DNA of 64,000 nucleotides from Phascolomyces articulosus (taxonomy: Eukaryota; Mucoromycota; Mucoromycetes; Mucorales; Lichtheimiaceae), in NCBI GenBank assembly GCA_025677815.1, contig JAIXMP010000006.1, positions 1-64,000 of the forward strand, in the 5' to 3' direction. A program made the position numbers and the translations under genes. This document shows, piece after piece, positions 36,830 to 49,507 of this stretch. How positions within the stretch are numbered: position 1 is the stretch's first letter; each line of letters begins with the position of its first letter. A model generated the notes under the pieces. That model was given only the letters and a program-made list of their open reading frames with translations, was not told the DNA's origin and did no database searches.

Positions 36830-37181
36830 TTAGTTCTTTTGATTTGGTCCCTTGTGGAAAGCGCCTTCAACCTTTGACTTCGCATCCTGTATAATCAAAG
36901 GTATATAGGTTGTTTAGTTTTCCATTCTTTTGAAGTCGTATTAAAAAAATACATTATCATCATCATCATCCCTAAATCCACATAAATAACATCCATCATG
37001 GATACTTTACCTGCCACATTTCATTGGCCTTGGCACCCATTTCTTCCATCTTGCCACCAGCATTTTGAGTTTTGCCTTCAGCTTCCATACTCTTATCACC
37101 CATCATGTTTCCGGCAGTTTCCTTGACATTGCCCATGGCTTGGTTTGCATTAGCGTTCATCTTGGATGGTTGATTGTTCAT
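36830..37181 (-). CDS. CsbD-like small stress-associated protein
   Basis: Exons 37181-37011 and 36886-36830 join in frame (phase 0) to 75 aa. The sequence has the CsbD pattern of short amphipathic, Gly/Ala/Lys/Glu-rich repeats: NQAMGNVKETAGNMMGD, then KSMEAEGKTQNAGGKMEEMG, and a second exon with DAKSKVEGAFHKG. CsbD-like proteins are hydrophilic, mostly disordered and stress-induced in bacteria and fungi; the biochemical role is unknown. The start is the only ATG and follows a (CAA)n-type leader (GTTGTTGTT on the + strand, about 37190-37204). It lies 133 bp downstream of the golgin stop codon and in the same direction. Confidence 0.85.
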
Positions 37182-37314
37182 GTTTATTGTTGTTGTTGTT
37201 GTTGAAATGGGATAAAATAAAATAAATAAAAAGAAGAAAGGTATTTTCTAGATGGATAAGGGTATATTTTATATCATGTTTTTTTTTTAAAAAAAAAAAA
37301 AAAAAGTTGAATAA

Positions 37315-38866
37315 TTATGATGTTATTTTGTTTCGGACAAGTTTGTTCAATCGTAGTTGTTCCTCGCGAGAGCATTGCAAGAGTGTTGCTATGACTGGGA
37401 TTAATTGTGCCTAGAGAATAAACCCCAAAGAAACAAATATATTTTTTTTCGTATTTATTCCGGAAAAATAACTCATACTGTTGTCTTTTTTTTTTTTTGC
37501 TTTGTCTTACCCGTGTTTGTTTTTTCTCTAAAAATTTGATAATAACATTTTTCAAGTATTCCATATTTATTTCCATGTTGTTTCGGGAAGACACCTTACG
37601 AATTTCATCTCGAAGGGTCTAAAAAAAGTGAATCAATTAATACCATAATATTAAAATTTGGAACCCATGCCTTCTTTTAGACAGAAGTCCCTGCAGGATG
37701 AAGAATAAAAATAAAATAATTAAATTTTAATTTACCTTGTTGATCGTTTTAAGGTGATTCTCCCGTATTTTAGCCTGTTCAAGTGCATGTTGTTGGTTTT
37801 CTAATGTTTTATATTTAATCTAAAATAAATCAATTGGATTTATTATTAATATCATCACTCTTGCTAGCAATACCCATGAAACATTTGTTATTATTATTAC
37901 AAGTTTCTCCTCTAAATCGGCATGTTTTTTACGACAATCCTTCAATTCATTTGATTGCTGTTCCAATCGATCTTGTTCATTGTTGTATTGTTCTTGAATA
38001 GCAGAAAATTTGGATCCAAGCCCATCTAATTCTTTACATTTGGCATCAAATTCCGACTTTTCAACAAATTGAGAAGATGGCGCTTTTGATACCCATTGTT
38101 TTTGTCGCATAGACTCTAATTCCCGTTCCAACGATTGTATCTTAGTTTCCGCTTGTTCCAATTCATTTTCAGATCCCTGCCATCGCTTTTCAAGTGTTTC
38201 AGCGCGTTCATGTTCAATATCGCGTGCCTGACGTGTTGTTTCTTGATCATTCTTTGCTATCGATAATTCTTCAATTAACTTATACTTATCCAAATCCAAT
38301 GCATCTATCCTTTGATGTGCTTCATCCAGTTGGATCATCAAGGATTCAATCTTTGTTTCTTGTTCCTGTTGTCGTGAAAGATACTGTTGCCATTCAAGTT
38401 CCTGTTTGACTTTTTGTTGTTGTAATAACTCTTTTCTTTCTTGTTCTTCTTTTTGCTGTTTATCCTTTTGTTGTTGTTGATGATCATTGTCTAGTTGATC
38501 CCATAATTGATCTAAAACTGCTGGATCGTTCAATTGCTGCAATTTAACCAAAAGGCGTGAGACTTTATTTGTAATCTCATCATGAGCTGTAACAAGTCCT
38601 CCAGTACCATTTTCTGTTGTTGTCAATGGTAATGGTGGTGAAATAGGTAATGCAGCAACGGATGCAGCTTGCTGTGATAACTGAGCAATCAAAGCTTGTG
38701 CCTTTGCTAGGTCTTGCCGCGCTTGATCTGCTTCTTGCATAAAATGTAAAACATTCTTTTTTGACTCCTCACGTTCAAGCTGAAGTTCTTCTAATTCATT
38801 ATTTAGCCGCTGTACTTGATCTTGAAGTTTTTGCTTGCCTTGATTTTGTTTTTTATTGTTGGGCAT
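37315..38866 (-). CDS. GRIP-domain golgin (Imh1/golgin-245-like coiled-coil protein)
   Basis: Exons 38866-37901, 37819-37736, 37618-37511 and 37410-37315 join in frame to 417 aa. Most of the protein is coiled coil (QRLNNELEELQLEREESKK and later heptads), broken by a Pro-rich hinge near residues 75-85 and a Gln/Lys/Glu block. The last two exons together create a GRIP domain: INMEYLKNVIIKFLEKK, then, after splicing, AQLIPVIATLLQCSREEQ. This domain docks onto Arl1-GTP at the trans-Golgi, and the tyrosine of MEYLKN is the residue known to be needed for that contact. It is therefore a trans-Golgi tethering factor by family knowledge. The protein is short compared with animal golgins and with yeast Imh1 (about 900 aa). 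Confidence 0.92.
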
Positions 38867-41161
38867 GATGGTATTTGAAAGAGTAGGTGGTAGTGGCGCA
38901 CAAGGGAAAAAAGATAAAAGGAAGACAGGGAAAACGTGGAATCAAAGCCGAGACTTGTGTTAAAAAAAAAAAAAAGAATGGGCGGCTGTTTCCTAATAAA
39001 GATAGGTTATTGTCCTTCTGCATGTATGCATTGGTTTTTCTCCTACTTCCCTATTACCATTCAACAAAAAAAAATACCACATCTGTATTATACTACCAGG
39101 GTCATTTCATTGGTTTTTTATTATTATTATGTAGTTACATTGCATTTATCCTAGTGATTATATTATGAGCACATGTGGATAAAACAAAAATAATGGCAAA
39201 CATCTTGGGCAGGCCATCATTTTAAACACGTGGATTTTCATAATGGTAGCATATGGTTAGGCTTTTGAATGGGTCATTGTAGGTATAGTACGTACCATTG
39301 AACAATACAAGAATCCTAAAATACAGGATCCTTTTAGTAAGGGTTATAAACAGTTCATCTTTTACTCAAAATTTACATTGGAAAAAATAGTTTTCTTTTG
39401 CACAAGCCTGACTACAGTGTTTCCTACTTATATTCGTTATTCCTATATATCCTGCCTCAAGGAAACTACTAAGACAAGCACATAACGACAAAATGACTTT
39501 ACACAACCAGTAAAAACATCTGTATAAAATCTAAGAATAGATACAATAGTAGTATTTACTTTGAAAGGCATAAAAGGCACTGGGGCTAAATATATTTGAT
39601 TATTTTTAGTCTCGTTGAAATCTCGTGACTTAGAGATTCAAACAAGTCATTCTTTTGGAAATAGACACTTTTATGAATGACACAAAACAACTTGAATATT
39701 TCTACAAGCACACTTCTCATTTGATACCTTTCATCCATGAAACTCTGTCGCTATGGGATACATCCTCGAGATTCATGACCAAGGATATTTCCCTTGCCAA
39801 TAATAAAGCACATAATTTTATAGTTCGCAGTGTTGGTTTTTTCTTCAATGTAAAAAAAAAAAAGATAACAAGATTAAAAGCAGACAGGTAATATATTAAA
39901 TTAAAATAACACTGCTCCTCTTTTGCTTATATAGATACTTGTGTTTTTTTGAGACAATAACCCAATGAATACTATTGCTGCAATTGTTGTAACAAATCAG
40001 ACAATGAAGAGCCAAGTCTGAGGTCCCTGTATTGGCAAAATAAAATAGGCTCATAATGTAGCCATTATCTTCTCCTGTCAACAATAAGCCTGAGCCCTCC
40101 CGTCAAGATGTATATCAAGATCAATATAATGTTACTTCTGAACAAAAACAACAGCGATATGTTGCTTTTACGAATATTGGTGCAATTCAAAGTTAAAAAA
40201 GTTAACTAACAACATGCTGGACACTTCGTAGTTTACATTCGAACAACTATACGCAATTTTTCTTATATACTACAATAGCTTGAGAACGGCGAATTCCTAT
40301 CCAGTTCTTATTCGTACCAATGATGTTAGGCTTGCTCTGAATATCTACGAAAACTATGCCACTTTATCCCCATCAAGAAAGCAACCTGGTTCATACTTAA
40401 AATATATGTTGACAACAGATATAAACAAAAATAATACCAATTTACATAAAACAGTTATAATGGATTGCCTACCAGTAATGTCATAACAACAACCTTTCCA
40501 GTCCTAAACATGGACTCATAAATCTTTGATCCAACGTTGCTATCAATTTGTCTTATCAAAATGATCTTTAAAAAATAAGGTAGTACTTTCTATCAATATC
40601 TGTAACGATGCGATAAGAGTAGTGTGATTTGAATCTTCCGAATCGGGATGAGGCAAAATGAGAAAATACAAGGACAATCTTTGCCAGAAAATACATATAA
40701 CAATCGCATAATAGTAATAACTGAAGGAAGATATGATATAGTATATTGCACTGCTGAGTCAAAATGAATATATTCTTTGACTCTGATTACCATTGGATAA
40801 AATAAATTTTTATATATTATTATCAATTGATATTGATAGGAAACGGTGTTTTACAATATGGGAAAAGAACTATTTTACGAAAGAATGAAAATTGAGATGA
40901 ATAATAAGCAGCGCTTTATTTTATTTAATAGGATTAGTAAAGTTTGTCATCTAATAACAACAATATTATTATTATGCATCTGTTACTGACGATGCGAGTA
41001 AGGCAATATAGAAAAAAAAAGTTGTGGACTTCAATATAAAGCTGTCGTGTAACATACACACCAAATCTTTCAATTTCATTCTTGCATGAGTATATGAATT
41101 GATATACGCACATTATATAGAAGCTCAAAAAATACACGGTAGAATACCATTTCCATTGGAA

Positions 41162-41209
<48 letters not shown>

Positions 41210-41715
41210 TCATTGGTTTTACGTATATTTCATTTAAAGGACGCCTACAGAAGATATGCACTATCGTATTGTATAGGATAAATAAACAAATGCATAAAAA
41301 CGCAACCCAAGATCGATATTACATGCATTCTTGTTACTTTAAATATACTTCCTCGTATTTTCTTATATCACACAACAATTTTAAGTACTAAACCATGATA
41401 ATTATGTGTTTTATCATTATTATATTAAAGATTTATACAGTAACAGGCTACTGACTACATGCATAGGAGGGAGGTAAACATCTCGATTGAAGTATTTGTT
41501 TTTTTTTTCCTTTCAATGAAAAAAATAACCCCCTATTGCGCCCATTTCCACATCACGCATAAAGCATTATTATTTACGTTCACTTGCAATAAAAAAAATG
41601 CAGGAGTGTACAGCAGTAAACGAAACCCAACTTAAAATTTTGAATATAAAAAAGTATATCTTACATCTTTTTTATTCATTTCTACTTTTATCGAATTATT
41701 TATTACTAAAATATA
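38867..41715. other. Intergenic region with weak coding-like traces
   Basis: About 2.8 kb. Frames at 39655-39891 (contains LEYFYKHTSHLIPFIHETL), about 40078-40197 (contains EQKQQRYVAFTNIGAIQS) and 40280-40486 on the + strand read like real protein, but I cannot connect them with credible splice sites and recognise no family. They may be exons of an unrecognised or decayed gene. A (CA)n(TA)n microsatellite lies at 41163-41209. Confidence 0.3.
41163..41209. repeat. Compound (CA)n(TA)n microsatellite
   Basis: About 22 bp of CA repeat running directly into about 26 bp of TA repeat. Confidence 0.95.
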
Positions 41716-42842
41716 ATGAACGTTACAACAAAACCTCATCCTCCTCCAATGATAGGTATTATTGATAGAATATTTTAACTTTCTCTATTTATGATGATCG
41801 AGTTAGAAAACAAAGGCCAAAAGATAAATAGCTACTATATTTCTATTTGTTAGTATTCTAATTCAGAAAAAAAAATTCTATAATATTATAGAAAATGTCC
41901 ATAAATCTTCAATATCAATAAGATCACTAAATGACTCTACAGCTAATGATAATTTACCACACAAAGAAGATGAATTTAAATCACCTATTTCTTGCTTCAA
42001 TAAGAGACAGCGAATCTTCATATTAATGTGTATCAGTTTAATAGCGGTGATAGCTGCATTAACGGTCCATATTTATTATCCAGCACTTCCATTATTGCAA
42101 AAAGTAAGCATCCTTGAGAATATTTTTTTTTCTACCTAAATTTTGCCTTTTGGCCCAATTTAGAATGGGCCTTTGATGTATAACAATTATTATTATTATT
42201 TCATATCTGTAGGATTTGAGTACATCAGCAACAGCTGTGAATGCAAGCGTTTCTGTATACAAACTGATGCAAGCAATTTGGCCACCATTTATTGCATCAG
42301 TTTCTGATAAATTAGGTAGACGTATAGTTTACTTACTCGCAGCTCCCATTTCAATTAGTTCTTGCGTTGGTTTAGCCCTGGCACCAACAATCTCTTGCCT
42401 TATAGGTTTAAGAGTATGTCAAGCAATAGGAATGAGTCCGTTGTATGTCGTTGGTAAGCTTTTCTTCTTTTCTCAATTGATGACGGGGATTACCAACAAA
42501 GACTAAATGAGAAATTATACCATGCTTGTAACCTTAATTATTTATACAGGATATGGTGTTATTGGTGATATAGCTGATCCTTCCAGGTACAGAAAATTTT
42601 CATGCTTGATGTTTTTAAAATTACGATGAGGAAATTATGAAGATGGTGATTTTTATTACCAGTATCTGATACATACATATATAGTCGTTCTGTTTATATA
42701 TCTATATATTATACAACGTTTCGAGTATTTACACTTGCAGGACCCGTCATTGGTGGGACCATCTTAAGTCATTTATCCTGGAGGTATATTATCTTCTTTC
42801 AATACAATATAGGTATCAAGTAAGAGGATTTAAACTAATAAC

Positions 42843-42885
<43 letters not shown>

Positions 42886-44129
42886 GCAGATTCAATTTCT
42901 GGTTTCTTCTATCTATTTCGATTATTGTATTTCCCATTACAATCTTTTGTCTCCCGGAGACATTGCCTCCTTTACGGATAGATCAACAGAAAAAGCATTA
43001 TTGTTGGTACTCTATACGACAATGGGTCATCAATAAGTGTACTACTACATCAAAACAACAAAATACCGCACAAAAAGAAATATCTATCCGACAGCAACAA
43101 CAACCATCATTAACATCATCATCATCCTACATTGCAAGAATAAAAAAATTATCGATAAGAGATTTTACAACGTCATTTCAACATTTGACCAAAATACATA
43201 TCGTATTAATACTATTATTATCCGGATTATACAATTCAGCACAAGACTGTTACAATATCACCACAGCCCAACTATTTACAAGTTACTTTGGTTTGGACGA
43301 ACAAATAATAGGTCTTTGTTATCTAGCACAATCCACGGGTGGGATTATTGGAGGTCTATTTTCTGGTGTTTACCTCCGTTATTATTTCAATAGAACAATT
43401 AGGCAATATAACAACAGAATGAATCAAAGTAACGAAGATGAAGATCCAAATAGTAATAAAATACAACATGGCTTTATCATTAACATTAATGATAAATCAA
43501 AAATACTTCCATATGATTTTCCACTTTGTAAAGCGCGTCTTATACCTGTTTGCGTCAATGCTTTCATTGTTCAGCTGATTACGGGGTTATATGGATGGTG
43601 TTATTTGTGGAATGTTCCATTACCTGTTTTACTATGTTTACAATTTCTTGGTTTGTATAATTATTATTGGTTTTTATAAACGCATGCTATCTATATTCTT
43701 CAGTTTACTAAAGCAATGTATGATAAAATATAGTAGGAATAAACATCTCCATGGTAGATTCAGCCATTAGTACATTAGCAATGGATTTTTGTCCTGGTCA
43801 AGCGGCTTCCATGGGGGCAAGCTCAAATTTATTCAACCAAGGTTTTGGGTAAGGATATAAATAATAATAGCAAAAAAAAAAAAAGCGATGATTGAATAAT
43901 ATTATTAAGCCAACGATTTATATATACAATTTTACAACTATGATTTATCATTATTAGTTCCATTGCTTCATTTTGTATTTATCCTATCATTCAAGCAGTA
44001 GGTGTAGGATCTGCATTTACAATCATTAGTTCATTACTAGTGACAGGAAACCTTCTTGTATTATTATTATTGAACTATGGAGCAACGTGGCGGGAATCGT
44101 CCGATAAAAAAAGACAAAACATCCAATAG
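41716..44129 (+). CDS. MFS transporter, DHA1 (drug:H+ antiporter)-like
   Basis: Eight exons: 41716-41755, 41892-42103, 42213-42453, 42550-42586, 42685-42783, 42890-43650, 43737 (or 43734)-43848 and 43958-44129, joining in frame to about 557 aa. The layout is a hydrophilic N-tail, TM1 (FILMCISLIAVIAALTV), MFS motif A between TM2 and TM3 (SDKLGRRIVYL), the TM4-TM5 antiporter region (GYGVIGDIADPSSR, then AGPVIGGTILSHLSWR), a long charged central loop, and a C-terminal half ending with LLVTGNLLVLLLL. This matches 12-TM DHA1 exporters such as fungal multidrug or polyamine transporters; the substrate is unknown. Two oddities: intron 5 carries 38 consecutive A residues just before its acceptor, and the 7th acceptor is ambiguous by one codon (TAG|TAG|). 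Confidence 0.85.
42844..42881. repeat. Poly-A homopolymer (38 nt) inside an intron
   Basis: An uninterrupted run of 38 A in the + strand, ending 8 nt before the exon boundary (CTCTGCAG|A). Length is likely unstable or partly a sequencing artefact. Confidence 0.9.
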
Positions 44130-47100
44130 TAATGGAAGTACAGGATGATCAATTAATATTATCACTGTTATTGCTTTAGAAATTGATAAGGCCTTTATGG
44201 TACTTTACGTAGATAGTATATGAAACAAATAACTCTTATTTTGTTAAATAAATTATAAACAGAGTTGAAATGTCAGTTCCACTACTTGCTCGTCGACCTG
44301 GTGCTCCCATTTTATTAGATAACCATGTTTGACGATTAATATCCTGCGGTCCTACAGTAGTCAGGGTTTTCTTGTCGAATGCTATTCTGATATTATAGTG
44401 GAGCCAATGAAAAGTCAACGTATATTATTCATGGTAGATATCACACAAAAAAACTAATTTGCTAGATGATCAAATTATATATATACTTTGCTAAAGAACA
44501 ATGAAATGGATTTATAATAATGATAGTACATATTCCATATATGTGTTGCATATTTTCTCATGTATCATTTATTACTTCAACAGGTTGGCAAGACCGTCCA
44601 AATTCAGTCAAAAGTATTGATGCGGATTGATCAAAATCTATATTTTAAAATATCACAAAAGTATTCTTCTTCTTTGGCTATTCTCATTACTTTTGCACGG
44701 TAAGTTATATCCGTTTTTGTATTATCAAAAAGAGGGAGAATAAAGATCAAGGTTATTGTTATGGAGTTGGAATGAAGTTTTATATAAAAACAAAGATTGT
44801 CGTTTGACTGAATCAAACTCATTTATTCATTCAGGTGGTGTTCTGGTAGACTATTGCTATGACCTTTTTTTTTCTTACTCTCTCTCTCTTTACACAAGCA
44901 CGTAGAGTATGGGACTGCTTTAAAGCATAAAAAAACGTTTTTCATTCTATGAAATAATGACTTACTGATAAAACTGTTCCACTTCTTCTTTTAGCTATAC
45001 TATGGTATCCCAATTCACCTTTCTCAAAAACCACGAGAGGATAAAAAAGAATGTGGATTCTTCACGATTCACGTATTACCGGTATGAGCTGCCCTGTACG
45101 TAGGTAAATTATTAGATTATGTATATATTATGTATTGAAACATTTCTTGACTTTTTTTAGGTGGACCTCAGGTGAACGAACACTAAAGGATGTATTGTAT
45201 TGTGTAAACATACAACTCTGGATATGTTACACAGGCCTTACTTGTTCAGATCCACTTGGATCCGAAACCTCAGGAACTGATAAAAAAAGACTGATTAAAA
45301 ACACATATTATTACATTACCACCATTGTAATCACCACTTTTATGAAACTAGAAATTATTATACTTCATGGATTGGCAATTTGTCAGAACTTTACTTTGAG
45401 ATCATATAGAAACAACATGTCATGGGTCAAATTTTGTTAATTTAGAAATTGAATAGATAAGTCCTGTATATCAACGAATGGTGAATTCTATTGATCGTCT
45501 GTTTAGAAATAAAAGAAGTCATGGCTTGCATCATCATTATTGGTCTTGACAGTTGAAATATAGATAATAATATTAAATTTTGTACACCTTAGAAAAAAAA
45601 TATTCGTAGATGCAAAAAAAAATTACATGTTCAAAACTGAATATTTTTCATTACTGGAAAGGCAAAAATATTCATGTTTAAATGATATTCGCAATAAATT
45701 CAAATTTGAAGTATTTTGCACATACAAAAAACATTTGAATATTTGTTTTTCTAAAGTGGTAGTTTGTTTATGGAATAAAAAAAACATGCTAGAAACCAAA
45801 AATGTGCCATCCGAACCTGTTACGAAGTATCGGAAAAAATAAACTGGGGCTGTGTTAATGCATAAAACAAAAAAAGAAAAAAAGGAATTTCGTGTTATTT
45901 GACTAAAATACTGACTCCAAAGATAAAACTATGCAACATACGCTTTTTAGACTATTTACAGAAAAAGAGAGATAAGCTTGCATCTTTACAATTTTTTTTT
46001 TGCCTTTTTTCCATCATTGAGAATATAATATACGCCTGTAGTGATAGTAGGTTAATCATTGACCATGTTTTTTAATAGATATGATGGAAGAAACTCAATG
46101 TTCGATAATAAGATAAATAACGTTTAAATATAGGTAGATGATCATGTACTATGATGAAGTCATTCTTATCTTTTCAATGGGGTATTGTTGTAAATTCTAA
46201 CTTGGATAGTAATATTCTTTGTTAATTAAAAATAGCACTCGTTTCCATAAACACTCAATTTTATGGAACCATGCAATGCTTCATTATAAGAAAGATGAAT
46301 TACTATTCATCGCTTCATCATATAATCAAAATGGACGGAACGCAGGATACATATAGTGGTATACAACACCCATTGATGATATTAAAAAGTTGTTCGTACC
46401 TAGCTTCAATTATATCTAGTATAATAATATAAACTTGATGGGACCCGAGTAACAATATCATAAACAAGGGCTTTGCATTATATGCTTTATATTTTACTGC
46501 CACTTGTTCTATTTTTGTCATACAAAAAATCTACTCGGTTTATTTTTTATGTTATTTAAGTTTGAAAAAAAAATAATACGAATTTAAAGATTGATGGCTA
46601 TGTAATGAAGAATAAGAAAGTGATGACATTAGATTGAATTCATTTCGTTTATGATTCTTTCTTTTGGCGCACCCACAAAACCGACGTGAAATTCTTCCAC
46701 TACATACGCTATATTTGTAATTCCTTTTATTAATTGTATGATATCAGCATACACCCTGAATCATAATAATATATCCATCTTTCCTTCTTTCTTTGATTAT
46801 TTGACGAAAAAAAAAGCGTACCCTTAGATTTGCTGTACTCTATAAAAGGAACTATTTTATGAGATGAAATTACCGGGTAAAAAGTGATCCAAATGATATA
46901 TTTTTTCTGTTGTTTGTCTCAACACATGATCTTTTGATAAATTATAATGAATATAAAGGTAAGAAAAAAGATTCCCGAGAGAATAATTTAGGAAGAGAAA
47001 GGAAAACCTACCCAAATTCATGATGAAGGTAGGTAGTACGACACCAGTCTGGTTAGTTCTTTTCGATCAAAAAAAGATACACACGCAAAAGAGACACTTG

Positions 47101-47369
47101 AAGCTTCTCTCTTTTTTTTTTATCGGAAAATCGTACCCGTTGATAACGAAATTTACTGATAATGAAAAAAAAAGGAAATGACTCTCTTCTTCTTGTGCAT
47201 TGAGTTGATGTAGAATATTAAGAAAGATAATGAAAAACAGGAGACTGGTACTGAATATCATCCTAATTCATCTTTCTCTACTGCATATTGACTAATTATT
47301 GGATTTTGTTGTTGGGGACCGCATCATCATTATATATATTTAAGTAATTCAGTGTTTTTGGGTAAATAA

Positions 47370-47831
47370 GATAAACGTATCTAGATCTCTTGTCGGACTG
47401 TCATTAAAAAAGACACTTGAAAGAAAACAAGAAAACTATATTTCATAATGAATAAAAATAAGTTACACAAAAGATAAAGAATCTTTCATCTTCCTATCAA
47501 TTACTGGTTTCAGGACACCATCGTGTTTATACGACATACTACCTTATAATAATATAATATAAGCATAATAATGCCCACACACGCATTAATCATAACAAAA
47601 ATACTTGTTACGATTCCATCCTCCTGTAATAATAATAATAATAAACAATTTTTTTTTTGTACCCGCCACTTTACCTTATCAAGAGAATTTTAATGTTATC
47701 TTTTTTTATATACATAAAATTACATTCGCACACAATAAAAAAAAACGAAGTAAGAGTAAATTTGGTAACTCTATATCATAACTACTACATCATGGTGCGT
47801 GTCTATTTATTATATAAATAGACGAGTTATC
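47370..47831. promoter_or_regulatory. GATA motifs upstream of the ammonium transporter
   Basis: Five GATAA/TTATC cores lie within 600 bp of the start codon: 47370-47374 and 47473-47477 (GATAA), and 47676-47680, 47696-47700 and 47827-47831 (TTATC). Fungal ammonium permeases are classically controlled by AreA/Nit2-type GATA factors through such sites (established knowledge). In DNA this AT-rich the motif also occurs by chance, so the assignment is tentative. Confidence 0.35.
47801..47823. other. Perfect short inverted repeat in the ammonium transporter upstream region
   Basis: GTCTATTTAT and its exact reverse complement ATAAATAGAC are separated by TAT. It contains a TATAAA-like core and lies about 140-160 bp before the start codon. 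It may be a TATA/core promoter element or a factor site; chance is possible. Confidence 0.5.
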
Positions 47832-47961
47832 AGAAAAACCCCCTTTTTTTAATCTCTATGCCCTTTCCTCTTCACCTCTCTTTAAAAATAAAAATACACA
47901 AATAATTCCATTACAACAGCTATTTTTTTTTTTTGAAAAACAGTAATAATATTACAACAAC

Positions 47962-49507
47962 ATGGATGCTGAAGCAGCTCCTTCCTATAATCCTGGTGAT
48001 ATTTCATGGATCGCCACTTCCATGGTCCTTGTCTGGCTTATGGTGCCAGGTCTGGGTTACTTTTATTCAGGTTTGGCTAGTCATAAAAATGCCTTGTCAC
48101 TTATAATGTACGTTCTCGTATGTATGATGGTAGCATCGATACAGGTATGGGTTTATTTTTTATTATTATTCGAAAGAAACACATACTTTTATTATATACT
48201 ATACAAGAAGTAAAGTAATATTCAATCAATTCTCCATCGCAATCGACTCAAAAAAAAAAAAATAGTGGTTTATTTGGGGGTATTCATTGACGTTTTCCCT
48301 CGGTGGTAATGCCATCCTTGGTAACCTTGACAATGCTTTCCTTCGTGGGTTACTTGGTTATCCTTCTGTTGGTATTGATGCTATTCCTGATCTTATATTC
48401 TGTGTCTACCAATGCATGTTCCAATGTGTCACTGCTGCCCTTGTCGTGGGTGCTGTTGCCGAACGTGCTCGTCTCCTTCCATTAATGATTTTCGTCTTTG
48501 TTTGGTCCACACTTGTCTATAACTTCCTAGCCTATTGGACGTGGAATCCTAATGGATGGTGTTTCCAATTGGGTGGTTTAGATTTCGCTGGAGGTACGCC
48601 TGTCCATATTGGTTCTGGTTGTTCAGCTCTTGCTTATGCCCTTGTGGTCGGTAAACGTATTGGCTATGGTAAAGATGCTGATCCCGAACGTTTCAAGGCC
48701 CATAACATGTCCAATGTCGTATTGGGTACTGCTTTCCTATGGTTTGGTTGGTTTGGTTTCAATGGTGGTTCCGTCTTGAGCAGCAACGTCCGTCTTGGTA
48801 TGGTCCTCATTGTTACTAATTTGGCTGCTGCAGTGGGTGCCTTGACTTGGATGTTGATGGATTATCGAGTGGAACGTAAATTCTCTGCATTTGGTTTCTG
48901 TTCCGGTGCCATTGCTGGTCTTGTGGCTATTACTCCTGCTGCAGGTTTTGTCGGTCCAGGACCTGCCATTGCCCTTGGTTTCTTGGGTGGTTTCTTTTGT
49001 AACTTATCCTTGTATACCAAACGTTGGCTTGGATTTGATGATGCCTTGGATGTCTTTTCATTGCACGGTGTTGGTGGTTATGTTGGATGTATCTTTACCG
49101 GTGTCTTTGCTGAACAATATGTCGCTGCTTTGGATGGTACCGAAATTGATGGTGGTTGGATGAATCAAAACTGGGTTCAGGTGGGTTATCAATTTGCTGA
49201 TGCCACCGCTGGTGCCGCTTGGGCTTTCTGTATGACCTTTATTATTTGTTTTATCATGAATAAGATTCCAGGTCTTTCTCTTCGTGTTTCTGAAGAAGAT
49301 GAAATTCAAGGTTTGGATGTCACGGAAATTGGTGAAAGTGCTTATGTTTATGTCAACAAGTTGATCTCTGTGGATACTACGACGGGTGCTCAAATTACTG
49401 TTCGTGAAGAAATTAAGCAGGTCAATGTCGGTGAACATGGTTCTGTTCATACTGCTGATAAAATTGAAGTCAGTACACCTAATGGTACTGTAGGCGGCGT
49501 AGCTTAA
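47962..49507 (+). CDS. Amt/Mep/Rh family ammonium transporter
   Basis: Exons 47962-48144 and 48266-49507 join in frame (Q|W) to 474 aa, standard for fungal Mep proteins. The N-terminus begins directly before TM1 (ISWIATSMVLVWLMVPGLGYFYSG). The family signature is complete: DFAGGTPVHIGSGCSALAYA followed by LVVGKR. Also visible are WFGWFGFNGGS and the HGVGG segment; the two pore histidines are those of PVHI and LHGVGG. The C-terminal tail carries the regulatory EDEIQGLDVTEIGESAY motif that couples the trimer subunits. It should be a plasma-membrane trimer importing ammonium, perhaps with a sensing role as for Mep2; the sequence does not settle that. Codon choice is markedly more biased toward C-ending and GGT codons than in neighbours, suggesting high expression. 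Confidence 0.95.

Larger units (their letters stand above)
44130..47961. other. Intergenic region upstream of the ammonium transporter
   Basis: About 3.8 kb. Short protein-like frames at 44236-44418 (minus) and 45135-45440 (plus) have no recognisable family and no supporting splice structure. The last 600 bp hold several GATA motifs and a perfect 10-bp hairpin (listed separately) and are the likely promoter of the ammonium transporter. Confidence 0.45.

Noticed and set aside
44236..45440. Possible transposon or gene remnants on both strands
   Set aside because: The short frames contain no recognisable catalytic or structural motif, and no terminal repeats were found around them.
49058..49450. 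130-codon antisense frame in the ammonium transporter
   Set aside because: It overlaps conserved coding sequence on the other strand and has no family motif; it is a side effect of biased codon use.
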